The translations under genes and the position numbers were made by a program. Below, one piece after another: positions 6,905-14,171 of a stretch of DNA of 20,072 bases. How positions within the stretch are numbered: the stretch's first letter is position 1; each line of letters opens with the position of its first letter. The notes below the pieces were generated by a model. The model was not told the origin of the DNA and searched no databases. It saw only the letters and a list, made by a program, of their open reading frames with translations. This DNA is from Stenotrophomonas sp. Its GTDB lineage: Bacteria > Pseudomonadota > Gammaproteobacteria > Xanthomonadales > Xanthomonadaceae. The stretch spans positions 1 through 20,072 of the forward strand of contig QFOV01000065.1 in assembly GCA_003248565.1 (NCBI GenBank), written 5' to 3'.

Positions 6905-7836
6905 CAGCCCATGCTCCGGTTTGGCGCCGCGCCCAGCCAGGCATCGCTGGCATCGTCGCTCACCAGGGTACTGACGCGGATACGGCGACCCGGCAGTTGC
7001 CGGCACAGGTCCTCGACCGGGGCGACCAGCGCATCGTGCCAAGCGTCGCGCACGGCGGCTGAAGCCAGGTCCAACCGCATTCGACCGGACTGTGTCGCGA
7101 GCGGCAACACACAGTGCGGCGGTGAAATTTCCAGGGGATCAAGCAACAACACCAACTCCACTTCAACATGCATCGACAGCGCCGACCAGGTAACGGCCGG
7201 TACGGCCTGCGCGCTGGCAGGGTCAGCCAGTACCACCGCGCGCGCGCCGGGGTGCAATACCCGCGCAGCCTGCTCCAGCGCCAACTGCAATCCGCCATCA
7301 TCAGCGGGCCGTTCACCGTACCAGCGCACCAGTGCATCCAGCGCTCGCAATACACCACGCGTTCCGCCTGCCGGTGGCACCAGCGCTTGCTGCGCGGAAC
7401 CACGCAACGCTGCGATCCTGTCGCCATCGCGTAACGCCGACCACGCAGCCACCGCACCAGCCCGCGCAGCCTGCACCGACTTGAAACGCACGCGCGTGCC
7501 GAAGTACAGCGGCGCAGCCGTATCGGCAATCAACAAGGTGACCCGTTCGCGCTCGGTCTGGAATGTCTTGGTATGCGTGGCATCGGTACGGGCTGTCAAT
7601 TTCCAATCAATATGTCGCGCGTCGTCGCCGGGCACGTACTCACGCGACTCGGCGTATTCCATGCCACGGCCACGCAGCATCGACGCGGCGCGTCCGCTGA
7701 CCGCGTAGTGCCCGCGGCGAGCCTTGCGGCCGCCGGTGGCGGCACCGCGCAGCGCGATCAGTTCGGCCAACTGCGGACGTATGCCACCTTCGGCGGCCGC
7801 ACTCGTCTGCGCTTGCCTGGCTGTGGGCGCAATCAT
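6904..7836 (-). CDS. DUF58 domain protein (vWA-like) of the MoxR/Bat operon
   Basis: The 310-aa product carries the DUF58 hallmark at residues 55-78: RGRGMEYAESREYVPGDD followed by RHIDW, fitting the G.G.E...R.Y..GDD.R.IDW pattern. The region after it (100-290) has a vWA-like fold, but the metal-site motif reads DTAAP (105-109) instead of DxSxS, so metal binding is doubtful. The protein has no signal peptide or clear membrane helix and should be cytoplasmic. It follows moxR after a 67-base gap and is coupled to DUF4381 by a TGATG overlap. DUF58 proteins are regular partners of MoxR ATPases; no enzyme activity is known. The leader just before the ATG can form a small GC hairpin (CCGCG/CGCGG), and a tandem GATCATC repeat lies at 7866-7880. 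Confidence 0.88.
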   Translation of the reverse strand: MIAPTARQAQTSAAAEGGIRPQLAELIALRGAATGGRKARRGHYAVSGRAASMLRGRGMEYAESREYVPGDDARHIDWKLTARTDATHTKTFQTERERVTLLIADTAAPLYFGTRVRFKSVQAARAGAVAAWSALRDGDRIAALRGSAQQALVPPAGGTRGVLRALDALVRWYGERPADDGGLQLALEQAARVLHPGARAVVLADPASAQAVPAVTWSALSMHVEVELVLLLDPLEISPPHCVLPLATQSGRMRLDLASAAVRDAWHDALVAPVEDLCRQLPGRRIRVSTLVSDDASDAWLGAAPNRSMG

Positions 7837-7903
7837 CGCTGACCCGCGTGCAAACGCGGCCTCGTGATCATCCGATCATCGGCATCCGTCATCACACCCA
7901 GCC

Positions 7904-8923
7904 TCAGGGCAGGGGCACGCAGTCAAGCAGCGCTGCCACCAGGCGCTCGCCATCCCAGCCCTCGGCTGCAGCCTCGTAGCTGGGCAGCACGCGGTGGCGC
8001 AGCACATCGGCTGCCACCGCCCGGATGTCGTCAGGAGTGACGTAATCGCGACCGGCCAACCAGGCGCGCGCACGTGCGCAGCGTTCCAGCGCAATCGAAC
8101 CGCGTGGGCTTGCGCCCCAGGCAATGCGCTTGGCCAGCTGTGCGTCATACGCGCTGGCATCACGCGAGGCCAGCACCAGCGCAATCAAATAGCGCTCCAG
8201 CTGCGGTGCCATATGCAGCTCCAGCACTTCGCGGCGCGCCTGCTCGATTTTCTGCAGCGAGATCTTCTCGATGGTCACCTGCTGCGGCCGCATCGCGCGC
8301 AAGGCGCGCTCACGTGCCAGCCGCAGGATCTCGGTCTCGGCGCTGGCATCTGGGTAACCGATGCGCACATGCATCAGGAAGCGGTCCAGCTGCGCCTCGG
8401 GCAGTGGGAAGGTCCCTTCCTGCTCGATCGGGTTCTGCGTGGCCATCACCAGGAACACCTCTGGCAGCGGATAGGTGTTGCGTCCGACGGTCACCTGGCG
8501 CTCACCCATCGCTTCAAGCAACGCCGACTGCACCTTGGCCGGAGCACGGTTGATTTCGTCGGCCAGCAGGATCGGGTGGAAGATCGGCCCGGCCTGGAAC
8601 TCGAAGCGACCTTCCTGGGAACGCCAGATATCAGTGCCGGTCAGGTCCGCGGGCAGCAGGTCCGGGGTGAACTGGATACGCGCGAAGCTGGCGTCGACGC
8701 GCGAGGCCAAGGCACGGATGGCGGTGGTCTTGGCCAGGCCAGGCGCCCCTTCCACCAGCAGGTGGCCGTCCGCCAACAGCGCGGTCAGCAGCCGGTCGAC
8801 CAACAACGACTGGCCGACGATCTCGCCGGCCAGCGCGTCACGCAGCGCGGTGAATTCCTGATGCAGGCCGCTGTCGCGGACCGGCGCATCGTCTTGATTG
8901 GGCAGCACGGGAGGCAGGTTCAT
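7904..8923 (-). CDS. moxR: MoxR-family AAA+ ATPase
   Basis: Starting at ATG 8923 (MNLPPVLPNQDD), the product is 339 aa, normal for MoxR. It shows a Walker A GAPGLAKT (59-66), the MoxR segment FTPDLLPADLTGTDIW (85-100), Walker B ILLADEINRAP (118-128), sensor 1 ATQNP (161-165) and EGTFPLPEAQLDRFLM with the arginine-finger region. A C-terminal lid domain follows. MoxR ATPases act as chaperones that remodel or activate partner proteins, usually the vWA products encoded beside them, as here. The frame is open to 8977, but that extension would run into the pilQ terminator, so 8923 is preferred even though its Shine-Dalgarno is weak. As first gene it probably has its own promoter between 8924 and 8976; a 12-bp palindrome at 8963-8974 lies there. 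Confidence 0.93.
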   Translation of the reverse strand: MNLPPVLPNQDDAPVRDSGLHQEFTALRDALAGEIVGQSLLVDRLLTALLADGHLLVEGAPGLAKTTAIRALASRVDASFARIQFTPDLLPADLTGTDIWRSQEGRFEFQAGPIFHPILLADEINRAPAKVQSALLEAMGERQVTVGRNTYPLPEVFLVMATQNPIEQEGTFPLPEAQLDRFLMHVRIGYPDASAETEILRLARERALRAMRPQQVTIEKISLQKIEQARREVLELHMAPQLERYLIALVLASRDASAYDAQLAKRIAWGASPRGSIALERCARARAWLAGRDYVTPDDIRAVAADVLRHRVLPSYEAAAEGWDGERLVAALLDCVPLP

Positions 8924-8962
8924 AGGCGCAGTTTGACTGATCTGCGATGAAATGGTTCCAAA

Positions 8963-8974
8963 CGCCGTACGGCG
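8963..8974. repeat. Perfect 12-bp palindrome upstream of moxR
   Basis: CGCCGTACGGCG is its own reverse complement. It lies between the pilQ terminator and the moxR start, 40 bases before the ATG. It could be an operator for the moxR operon or an extension of the terminator region; nothing in the sequence decides between these. Confidence 0.4.
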
Positions 8975-8975
8975 C

Positions 8976-9005
8976 AAAAAAAAGGGCCGCTAGCGCGGCC
9001 CTTTT
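8976..9005 (-). terminator. Rho-independent terminator of the pil operon
   Basis: The stem pairs 8984-8990 (GGGCCGC) with 8995-9001 (GCGGCCC), extended by A/T pairs, with a 4-base loop. On the minus strand it ends in a run of eight T (8983-8976). It starts 20 bases after the pilQ stop and separates the pil operon from moxR. Confidence 0.92.
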
Positions 9006-9024
9006 CATCAACTCGAACAAGTAC

Positions 9025-10908
9025 TTACTGGGCAGCCTTGGCCACGCGCAGGATCTTCGGGGTCACGAATACCAGCAATTCCGCCTTGTCCTTGCTGCGA
9101 CCACGCTTCTTGAACAGGTTTCCAAGGAACGGAACATCGCCGAGGAACGGTACCTTGGCGACACTTTCCTTGTCGCTGAACTCATAAACGCCACCAATAA
9201 CCACGGTCTGCCCGTCATCCACCAACACCGCGGTATTGATCTCGCGGCGATTGATGATCGGGACCACACCAAAGTTGGTCACCGTGAGGTAACTATCTAC
9301 CTCATCCTTCTTCACGTTCATGTTGAGGAAGACGCGGTTGTCCTGGGTGATGGTTGGAGTGACCTTCAGCTCCAGCAGCACTTCCTTGAACTGGACATTC
9401 GGCGTGGCCGCGGCACCGTTTGCACCACCGGTGATGGTCACATAGCCGATTTCCTTACCCTGCTTGATCACACCTTCGCGCTGGTTGGCAGTAACGATGC
9501 GGGGGTTGGAAATGACTTCGCCACGCCCCTCTTGCTGCAGAGCCGACAGTTCCAGGTCCAGGTTGAAGTTCGCGCCGAGCAGGGTATAGGCCAAGCTGGG
9601 GGCCGTCCCCGTAGTAAACGAACCTGCAGGCAGATTGACGTTAAGCCCACGGTTGGCATTACCGGTACCGGTGGTGCTACTGCCTATCGTTGCTTCGTTA
9701 TCACCATTGTTGTAGCTGCGCTTTCCACCGATGCCGAACTTGGCACCCAGATCACGGGCGAATGTGTCGTTGGCAATAACAATCCGGCCTTCGATCAGCA
9801 CCTGATCAACCGGACGATCGATCACTCCGATCAGCTCGCGCATCTGCGCGACCTTCTTCGGAATGTCACTGATCATCAAAGTATTGGTACGTTCATCGGC
9901 TACCAAGCGACCGCGCGGCGACAAGAAACCGTTTTCGTTCTCGCCTGAACCACCTGAACCACCCGAATTGCCTGAGTTACCGACACCCTTGGCCTCGGTG
10001 ATTGCTTTGAAGATCGCGTTGGCGCTGTGGTAATTGATCTGCACGTAGTCAGTGATCAGATCCGACTTGTTCTCGAACGCAATGCGTGCGTCTTCCTTGT
10101 CCTGCTCGAACTTCGCCAGCTCCGGCTGCGGTGCAATCCAGACCACGCCACCGTCCCGACGCTTGTCCAGCCCCTTGGCGCGCAGCACGATGTCCAGCGC
10201 CTGGTCCCACGGCACATTGACCAGTCGCAGGGTCACGTTGCCCTGCACCGTGTCGGAGGCGACCACGTTGAGATTGGACTCCTCGGCGATCAACTGCAGC
10301 ACGGTGCGCACCGGCACGTCCTGGAAGTTGAAGGTCACCGGACGGCCACTGTAGCCACGTGCCGCGACCGTAGCGGCCGCCTGCGCAACCGTCCTGGACG
10401 TCACCGCACCGGTAGCCAGCTCGGCCTGGCGCGGAGTGATCTCGACCACGTACTCATTGCCGGACTGGTAGGCCAGCGAATCGAATGCGCCATTGGTGCT
10501 GAGCACCAGCTGCGAGCCCTGCCCGGACGGCTTGGCATCGATGCGCTGCACCGGCGTGGCGAAATCAACAACATTGAGCGGGCGTTGCAGCTCGGCTGGC
10601 AACACGGCGTTGCCAACGTCGATCACGACGTTGTTGCCCTGGTTGCGCAGGTCCGGGCTTGCGCCTTGGCCGTCGAACTGCATGATCAACCGCCCGGCAC
10701 CATCATCGCCGCGCTTGAAGTCGATCTTGGTTACGGAAACCGCCTTCACCGCCTGCTGGGTGGCTGCGGCTGCGCCGCCTACACCCGCAACAGGCTGTAC
10801 TGCGTAGGAAGAGCCGCACACCGCTGCCAGCGCCACTCCCAGGGCGCAGACGCGGACCAGTGCATGGCGCCGGATGGGACGCAGGCTCAGGGCTTTGGTA
10901 AAAGTCAT
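9025..10908 (-). CDS. pilQ: Type IV pilus secretin PilQ
   Basis: PilQ forms the outer-membrane ring through which type IV pili extend and retract. The 627-aa protein has a signal peptide (about 1-36, ending SSYA), one AMIN domain (about 57-158) that would bind peptidoglycan, an STN/N0 domain (191-260, starting VTFNFQDVPVRTVLQLIAEE), and a secretin N1 domain (about 285-368) containing a Gly/Ser-rich loop at 308-327. The secretin barrel domain (about 435-622) carries the signature VPFLGDVPFLGNLFKKR and ends LLVFVTPKIL. Many PilQ proteins have two AMIN domains; only one is seen here. AGGGGAT lies 7 bases before the ATG. The gene sits 19 bases after pilP and is the last of the operon, closed by a strong terminator. 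Confidence 0.96.
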   Translation of the reverse strand: MTFTKALSLRPIRRHALVRVCALGVALAAVCGSSYAVQPVAGVGGAAAATQQAVKAVSVTKIDFKRGDDGAGRLIMQFDGQGASPDLRNQGNNVVIDVGNAVLPAELQRPLNVVDFATPVQRIDAKPSGQGSQLVLSTNGAFDSLAYQSGNEYVVEITPRQAELATGAVTSRTVAQAAATVAARGYSGRPVTFNFQDVPVRTVLQLIAEESNLNVVASDTVQGNVTLRLVNVPWDQALDIVLRAKGLDKRRDGGVVWIAPQPELAKFEQDKEDARIAFENKSDLITDYVQINYHSANAIFKAITEAKGVGNSGNSGGSGGSGENENGFLSPRGRLVADERTNTLMISDIPKKVAQMRELIGVIDRPVDQVLIEGRIVIANDTFARDLGAKFGIGGKRSYNNGDNEATIGSSTTGTGNANRGLNVNLPAGSFTTGTAPSLAYTLLGANFNLDLELSALQQEGRGEVISNPRIVTANQREGVIKQGKEIGYVTITGGANGAAATPNVQFKEVLLELKVTPTITQDNRVFLNMNVKKDEVDSYLTVTNFGVVPIINRREINTAVLVDDGQTVVIGGVYEFSDKESVAKVPFLGDVPFLGNLFKKRGRSKDKAELLVFVTPKILRVAKAAQ

Positions 10909-10927
10909 CGTGCTATCCCCTAATCAA

Positions 10928-11458
10928 TCAACGATCGTCCAGTGCAAGCGAAGCTGGGCGTTCCAGCCAGCCACCTGCACCGTCCGGCACTAGTTCAATC
11001 AACTCGATCCCGTCTTCGCGTACGCCAGTCACACGGCCATCGCTCTGACCCATGTACACCCCAGGACGTACACGGTAGGTGACCTTGTCCGGCCCCATCA
11101 CCAGTGCCACGGCACCCGCGCCGCTGCCGATCGTGCCAACCATGTCCAAGCTGTCCAGCGGGAACCCTTCGAGCGGTTCCTTGCGGCGGTTCGGATCCGG
11201 CCGCAACTGGCTGTTGCCATCATCGGATACCCAGGCATCACTGAACGGATCGCGCAGGCCTTGCGCCGAGTATTCAAAGGTTTCGAACTGCTGCATCACC
11301 GGCAGAGGCTGCAGGGGCTCGGCTGGACGTGCACGCACGTCGGCCATCCACTTTTCAAGATTGGGCGCTTCGCCAGGCGTGCTGGTGATGCCGCGGGCGC
11401 AACCGCCCAGCAGCACTACGCAAGCCATACCCAACGCCAGGGAGGAAATATTACGCAT
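10928..11458 (-). CDS. pilP: Type IV pilus assembly lipoprotein PilP
   Basis: PilP is an inner-membrane lipoprotein that links the PilN/PilO complex to the PilQ secretin. From ATG 11458 it is 176 aa with a lipoprotein signal peptide and lipobox LLGGC (Cys20). A flexible stretch follows, then the conserved RDPF motif (LRDPFSDAW) and a small beta domain (LDMVGTIGSGAGAVALV, YRVRPGVYMG) typical of PilP. I chose ATG 11458 over the in-frame GTG at 11464 because GGAGG lies 9 bases before the ATG but only 3 before the GTG. The gene starts 2 bases after the pilO stop. Confidence 0.94.
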   Translation of the reverse strand: MRNISSLALGMACVVLLGGCARGITSTPGEAPNLEKWMADVRARPAEPLQPLPVMQQFETFEYSAQGLRDPFSDAWVSDDGNSQLRPDPNRRKEPLEGFPLDSLDMVGTIGSGAGAVALVMGPDKVTYRVRPGVYMGQSDGRVTGVREDGIELIELVPDGAGGWLERPASLALDDR

Positions 11459-11460
11459 GA

Positions 11461-12135
11461 TCACTTCCCTCCCTTTTTCTTGGCTTCGGCAGCCGCGTCG
11501 GCCGCCGCCTTTTGCTGATCGGCCAACTCGGTATCATCCAGATACCGATAGGTCTTGACCGTACCGGACAGCTCCAGCGCGCCACCGGGCGTGATCACGC
11601 CCTGTCCGCCCTTGGGCTGCAGATTGATGTCATGCATGGTCAGGATGACAACGCGCGGCAATGAGGCCACGCCGCTGACGAACGCACCGAACTGGTGATA
11701 GCTGCCAACAAGGCGCAGCGCGATCGGCTTTTCGGCATAGAACTCTTTCAGGGTCTCGTCACCGGGCTTGAACAGTTCGTTGTTCAAACCGCTGGACAAC
11801 GCGGTCTGCGAGACATCGATGATCAGATCCGGCATCTCGGTCTTGCTCGGCAACTGGCGCAGCATCTGCTGCAACACCTGCTCCATCTGTGCCAGCTGCT
11901 GCTTCAGAGGCTCCAGATTGACCGCACGCTCCTGCTCTTTCTCGAAACTCTGGCGCAAGGTCACTTCCTTGCTCACCAGACTTTCCAGCTCCCCTCTCTG
12001 CCCACTGATGATCAACAGGTAAGACAGACCGAGGATCAGCAAGGACAGCAGCACGCAGAACACAACCTTCGCGTTGCGCGGCCAGGCGCCGATATTGTTG
12101 AAATCCAGCTCTTTGGCGTTGAATTTCTTGCTCAC
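11461..12135 (-). CDS. pilO: Type IV pilus inner-membrane protein PilO
   Basis: The 224-aa bitopic protein has a short cytoplasmic N-terminus (DFNNIGAWP, a PilO-typical start), one transmembrane helix (about 23-44), a coiled coil (about 47-95) and a ferredoxin-like periplasmic domain. The latter includes LPSKTEMPDLI and a segment (YHQFGAFVSGVASLPRVV) found in PilO proteins. It forms a heterodimer with PilN and binds PilP. The end is a lysine/alanine-rich tail (ADAAAEAKKKGGK). Translation starts at a GTG that overlaps the pilN stop (GTGA), so the two are translationally coupled, as expected for partners made in equal amounts. Confidence 0.95.
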   Translation of the reverse strand: MSKKFNAKELDFNNIGAWPRNAKVVFCVLLSLLILGLSYLLIISGQRGELESLVSKEVTLRQSFEKEQERAVNLEPLKQQLAQMEQVLQQMLRQLPSKTEMPDLIIDVSQTALSSGLNNELFKPGDETLKEFYAEKPIALRLVGSYHQFGAFVSGVASLPRVVILTMHDINLQPKGGQGVITPGGALELSGTVKTYRYLDDTELADQQKAAADAAAEAKKKGGK

Positions 12136-12899
12136 GAACGGGCCTCCTTCTGCGCCGGCGCTGCTGGCGCTGTCTCGCCCTTTGGCTTCTCCGCCCCGCT
12201 AGCAGGTGCAGCAGGCGCTGCCGGCGCCGCAGCAGCGGGAGCTCCAGGCGTAGCACCAGCAGCCGGTGCAACCGATGCGGCGTCAGCTGCGGTCAGCGCG
12301 CCATCAGCTTCGGCCTGGCCGTCGCTGGGTGCAGGCAGCTGTACTTTCAGCGTGAACACATATGGCAGGGATTTGATGTCGACAACCGCTCCACCCTTGT
12401 GCTGCGAGTCCTGCGCACGCGCCTCGATGATGGTCAGCTCCGGGTTTCTCATCCAGCCCGAGGTCTCGAGATTGCGCATATAGGCACTGACACGGGCGTT
12501 GGACTGCGTACGGCCTTCCAGCGTCAGGGTCTCACCCTCCTGCTTCAGTGCGGTCAGTACCACGCCATCGGGAATGGTGCGCACCAACGAATCAAACAGG
12601 TGCACCATCTGCGACCGCTTGCCCTGCAGCTCCTCGATCACCGCCTTGCGGTCCAGCAGACGTTTCTTCTGCTCGTCCAGGCGATCGATTTCCTTGTTCT
12701 GCTCCTTGACCTTGGCGATCTCGGTCTCAAGGTAGGCATTGCGCTCGTTCTGCCCGCTGATCTGCTGGCTGAAGTAAAACCACAGCAAGCCTGACAGCAA
12801 CACGCCACTGAGCGCGGCAAAGCCCAGCATCCCGTAGAACTCACGTTGACGCTGCTTGCGGCGCTCCTCGCGCCATGGCAATAGGTTGATCCGTGCCAT
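12132..12899 (-). CDS. pilN: Type IV pilus inner-membrane protein PilN
   Basis: The 255-aa protein begins MARINLLPWRE; the INLLP motif (4-8) is the cytoplasmic segment that docks into PilM. One transmembrane helix (about 22-44) is followed by a coiled coil (about 48-98) and a ferredoxin-like periplasmic domain. The last 65 residues (190-255) are an Ala/Pro-rich low-complexity tail ending in PAQKEARS, longer than in many PilN proteins. The ATG overlaps the pilM stop (TGATG) and its own stop overlaps the pilO start (GTGA). Confidence 0.95.
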   Translation of the reverse strand: MARINLLPWREERRKQRQREFYGMLGFAALSGVLLSGLLWFYFSQQISGQNERNAYLETEIAKVKEQNKEIDRLDEQKKRLLDRKAVIEELQGKRSQMVHLFDSLVRTIPDGVVLTALKQEGETLTLEGRTQSNARVSAYMRNLETSGWMRNPELTIIEARAQDSQHKGGAVVDIKSLPYVFTLKVQLPAPSDGQAEADGALTAADAASVAPAAGATPGAPAAAAPAAPAAPASGAEKPKGETAPAAPAQKEARS

Positions 12900-13957
12900 C
12901 AGTCAAACCCCCTCATGGCCAGACCCGTCGCGATCATCAGTGCAGGCGCATCCTGGTTCAGCGCATGCGCCTGGACCTTCGGCCCCAGCGTCATCTGCGC
13001 CAGGGGGTTGGCGACCGAGGTCGCCACGCCAAGCTGTTCTTCGACCATGGTCGGCAAGCCGATCAAGGCCGCACAGCCGCCGGCCAGCACGATGTGGTCA
13101 ACGCGGTTGAACTCGCTGCCCGCATAGAAGAACTGCAACAGGCGGCTGATCTGCTGCACCGTCGCCTCCTTGAACGGCTCAAGCACTTCAACCTCGTAGC
13201 TCTCCGGCAAGCCGCCCTGGCGCTTGGCCAGACCTGCTTCCTCGTAGCTCAGGCCGTAGCGGCGCATCACCTCGTCGGTGAGCTGCTTGCCACCGAACAC
13301 CTGTTCGCGGCTGTACAGGCTGCGGCCACCGCGCAATACGTTGAGCGTGGTCATGGTTGCGCCGATATCGACCAGCGCCACCACGCCATCACTGGGTACA
13401 GCCAGCTCGCTGGCGACCAATGCGAACGCGTTCTCGATCGCGAACGCCTCCACATCCATCACCTTGGCGGTCAGCCCGCCCAGCTCGAGCGCGGACTGAC
13501 GCAGCTCCACGTTCTCCGAGCGCGACGCGGCCAACAGTACCTGCACCATTTCTGGATTGTTCGGCACTGGACCCAGCACTTCGAAATCGAGGTTCACTTC
13601 GTCGATGGGGTACGGGATGTAGTTCACCGCCTCCAGCTCGACCTGTGCTTCCAGATCGCTTTCGTCCAGGTCCGCCGGCATCGGGATCACCTTTGTGATC
13701 ACCGCAGAGCCCGCAACAGCAGCGGCCGCCCCTTTGGCCTTGCTTCCCGAACGCGCAACAGCCCGCCGAATTGCTTCGCCGACTGCTTCGACTTCGACAA
13801 TGTTTTTCTCCACCACCGCATTCGGCGGAAGAGGTTCCACAGCGTAATGTTCCACGCGGAAACGGTTACCGCTGCGGGAAAGCTGAAGCAGCTTTACCGC
13901 AGTCGAACTGATGTCGACGCCAATGATGGGCGTCTGACTCTTTGGGATAAGCCCCAC
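12899..13957 (-). CDS. pilM: Type IV pilus assembly protein PilM (actin-like ATPase)
   Basis: PilM is a cytoplasmic actin/FtsA-like nucleotide-binding protein that binds the PilN tail. From GTG 13957 it is 352 aa, the normal length, beginning MGLIPKSQTP. Actin-fold motifs are visible: phosphate 1 (IIGVDISSTAVKLLQL, 11-26), phosphate 2 (VALVDIGATMTTLNVL, 193-208) and the adenosine motif (VLAGGCAALIGLP, 290-302). The frame is open upstream to 14035, but GGGGAG 6 bases before the GTG, the family N-terminus and the predicted promoter all favour 13957. It is the first gene of pilMNOPQ, transcribed away from mrcA. Confidence 0.95.
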   Translation of the reverse strand: MGLIPKSQTPIIGVDISSTAVKLLQLSRSGNRFRVEHYAVEPLPPNAVVEKNIVEVEAVGEAIRRAVARSGSKAKGAAAAVAGSAVITKVIPMPADLDESDLEAQVELEAVNYIPYPIDEVNLDFEVLGPVPNNPEMVQVLLAASRSENVELRQSALELGGLTAKVMDVEAFAIENAFALVASELAVPSDGVVALVDIGATMTTLNVLRGGRSLYSREQVFGGKQLTDEVMRRYGLSYEEAGLAKRQGGLPESYEVEVLEPFKEATVQQISRLLQFFYAGSEFNRVDHIVLAGGCAALIGLPTMVEEQLGVATSVANPLAQMTLGPKVQAHALNQDAPALMIATGLAMRGFD

Positions 13958-13984
13958 GGATTCTCCCCTGCCGACGGGCACTTG

Positions 13985-14001
13985 GACGCAAGTCTTGCGT
14001 C
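13985..14001. promoter_or_regulatory. Perfect 8-1-8 dyad at the predicted pil transcript start
   Basis: GACGCAAG-T-CTTGCGTC is a perfect inverted repeat. It begins about 7 bases after the predicted -10 of the pilM promoter, so it covers the expected +1 to +17 region and precedes the ribosome binding site. It fits an operator for a dimeric regulator, or an mRNA 5'-end hairpin with a 3-base loop. The binding protein is unknown. Confidence 0.5.
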
Positions 14002-14007
14002 GGCGCA

Positions 14008-14035
14008 TTAATAACGTTTTTTCAGCAAATGGCAA
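14008..14035 (-). promoter_or_regulatory. Predicted sigma-70 promoter of pilMNOPQ
   Basis: On the minus strand TTGCCA (14035-14030) and TATTAA (14013-14008) are separated by 16 bases, with an A/T-rich spacer end. The start would fall near 14001, giving a leader of about 45 bases before the pilM GTG. Confidence 0.6.
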
Positions 14036-14131
14036 CCATCCGGAATGCGAGACGCGATCTGCATCACGTCGCCCAGCTGTATCCCATTTGCTCTCCCCAG
14101 GATGCGGCCCCAGCCGCTCCCCTGCGTAATC

Positions 14132-14137
14132 TATACT
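14132..14137 (+). promoter_or_regulatory. Candidate -10 box for mrcA
   Basis: TATACT lies 34 bases before the mrcA ATG in the 214-base pilM/mrcA divergent region. No good -35 is seen at 16-18 bases, so this is tentative. A 5-bp hairpin (TGCGG/CCGCA, 14139-14157) follows in the leader. Confidence 0.4.
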
Positions 14138-14171
14138 CTGCGGCTACAAAAACCGCAATCGGGACTTCTGG

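Noticed and set aside
6905..7042. Upstream extension of the DUF4381 frame (46 extra residues)
   Set aside because: It lies within the DUF58 coding sequence, is Arg/Pro-rich, and the TGATG overlap marks the real start at 6904.
7866..7880. Tandem GATCATC repeat in the moxR/DUF58 gap
   Set aside because: Two 7-base units in a short intergenic gap are too little to support a regulatory claim.
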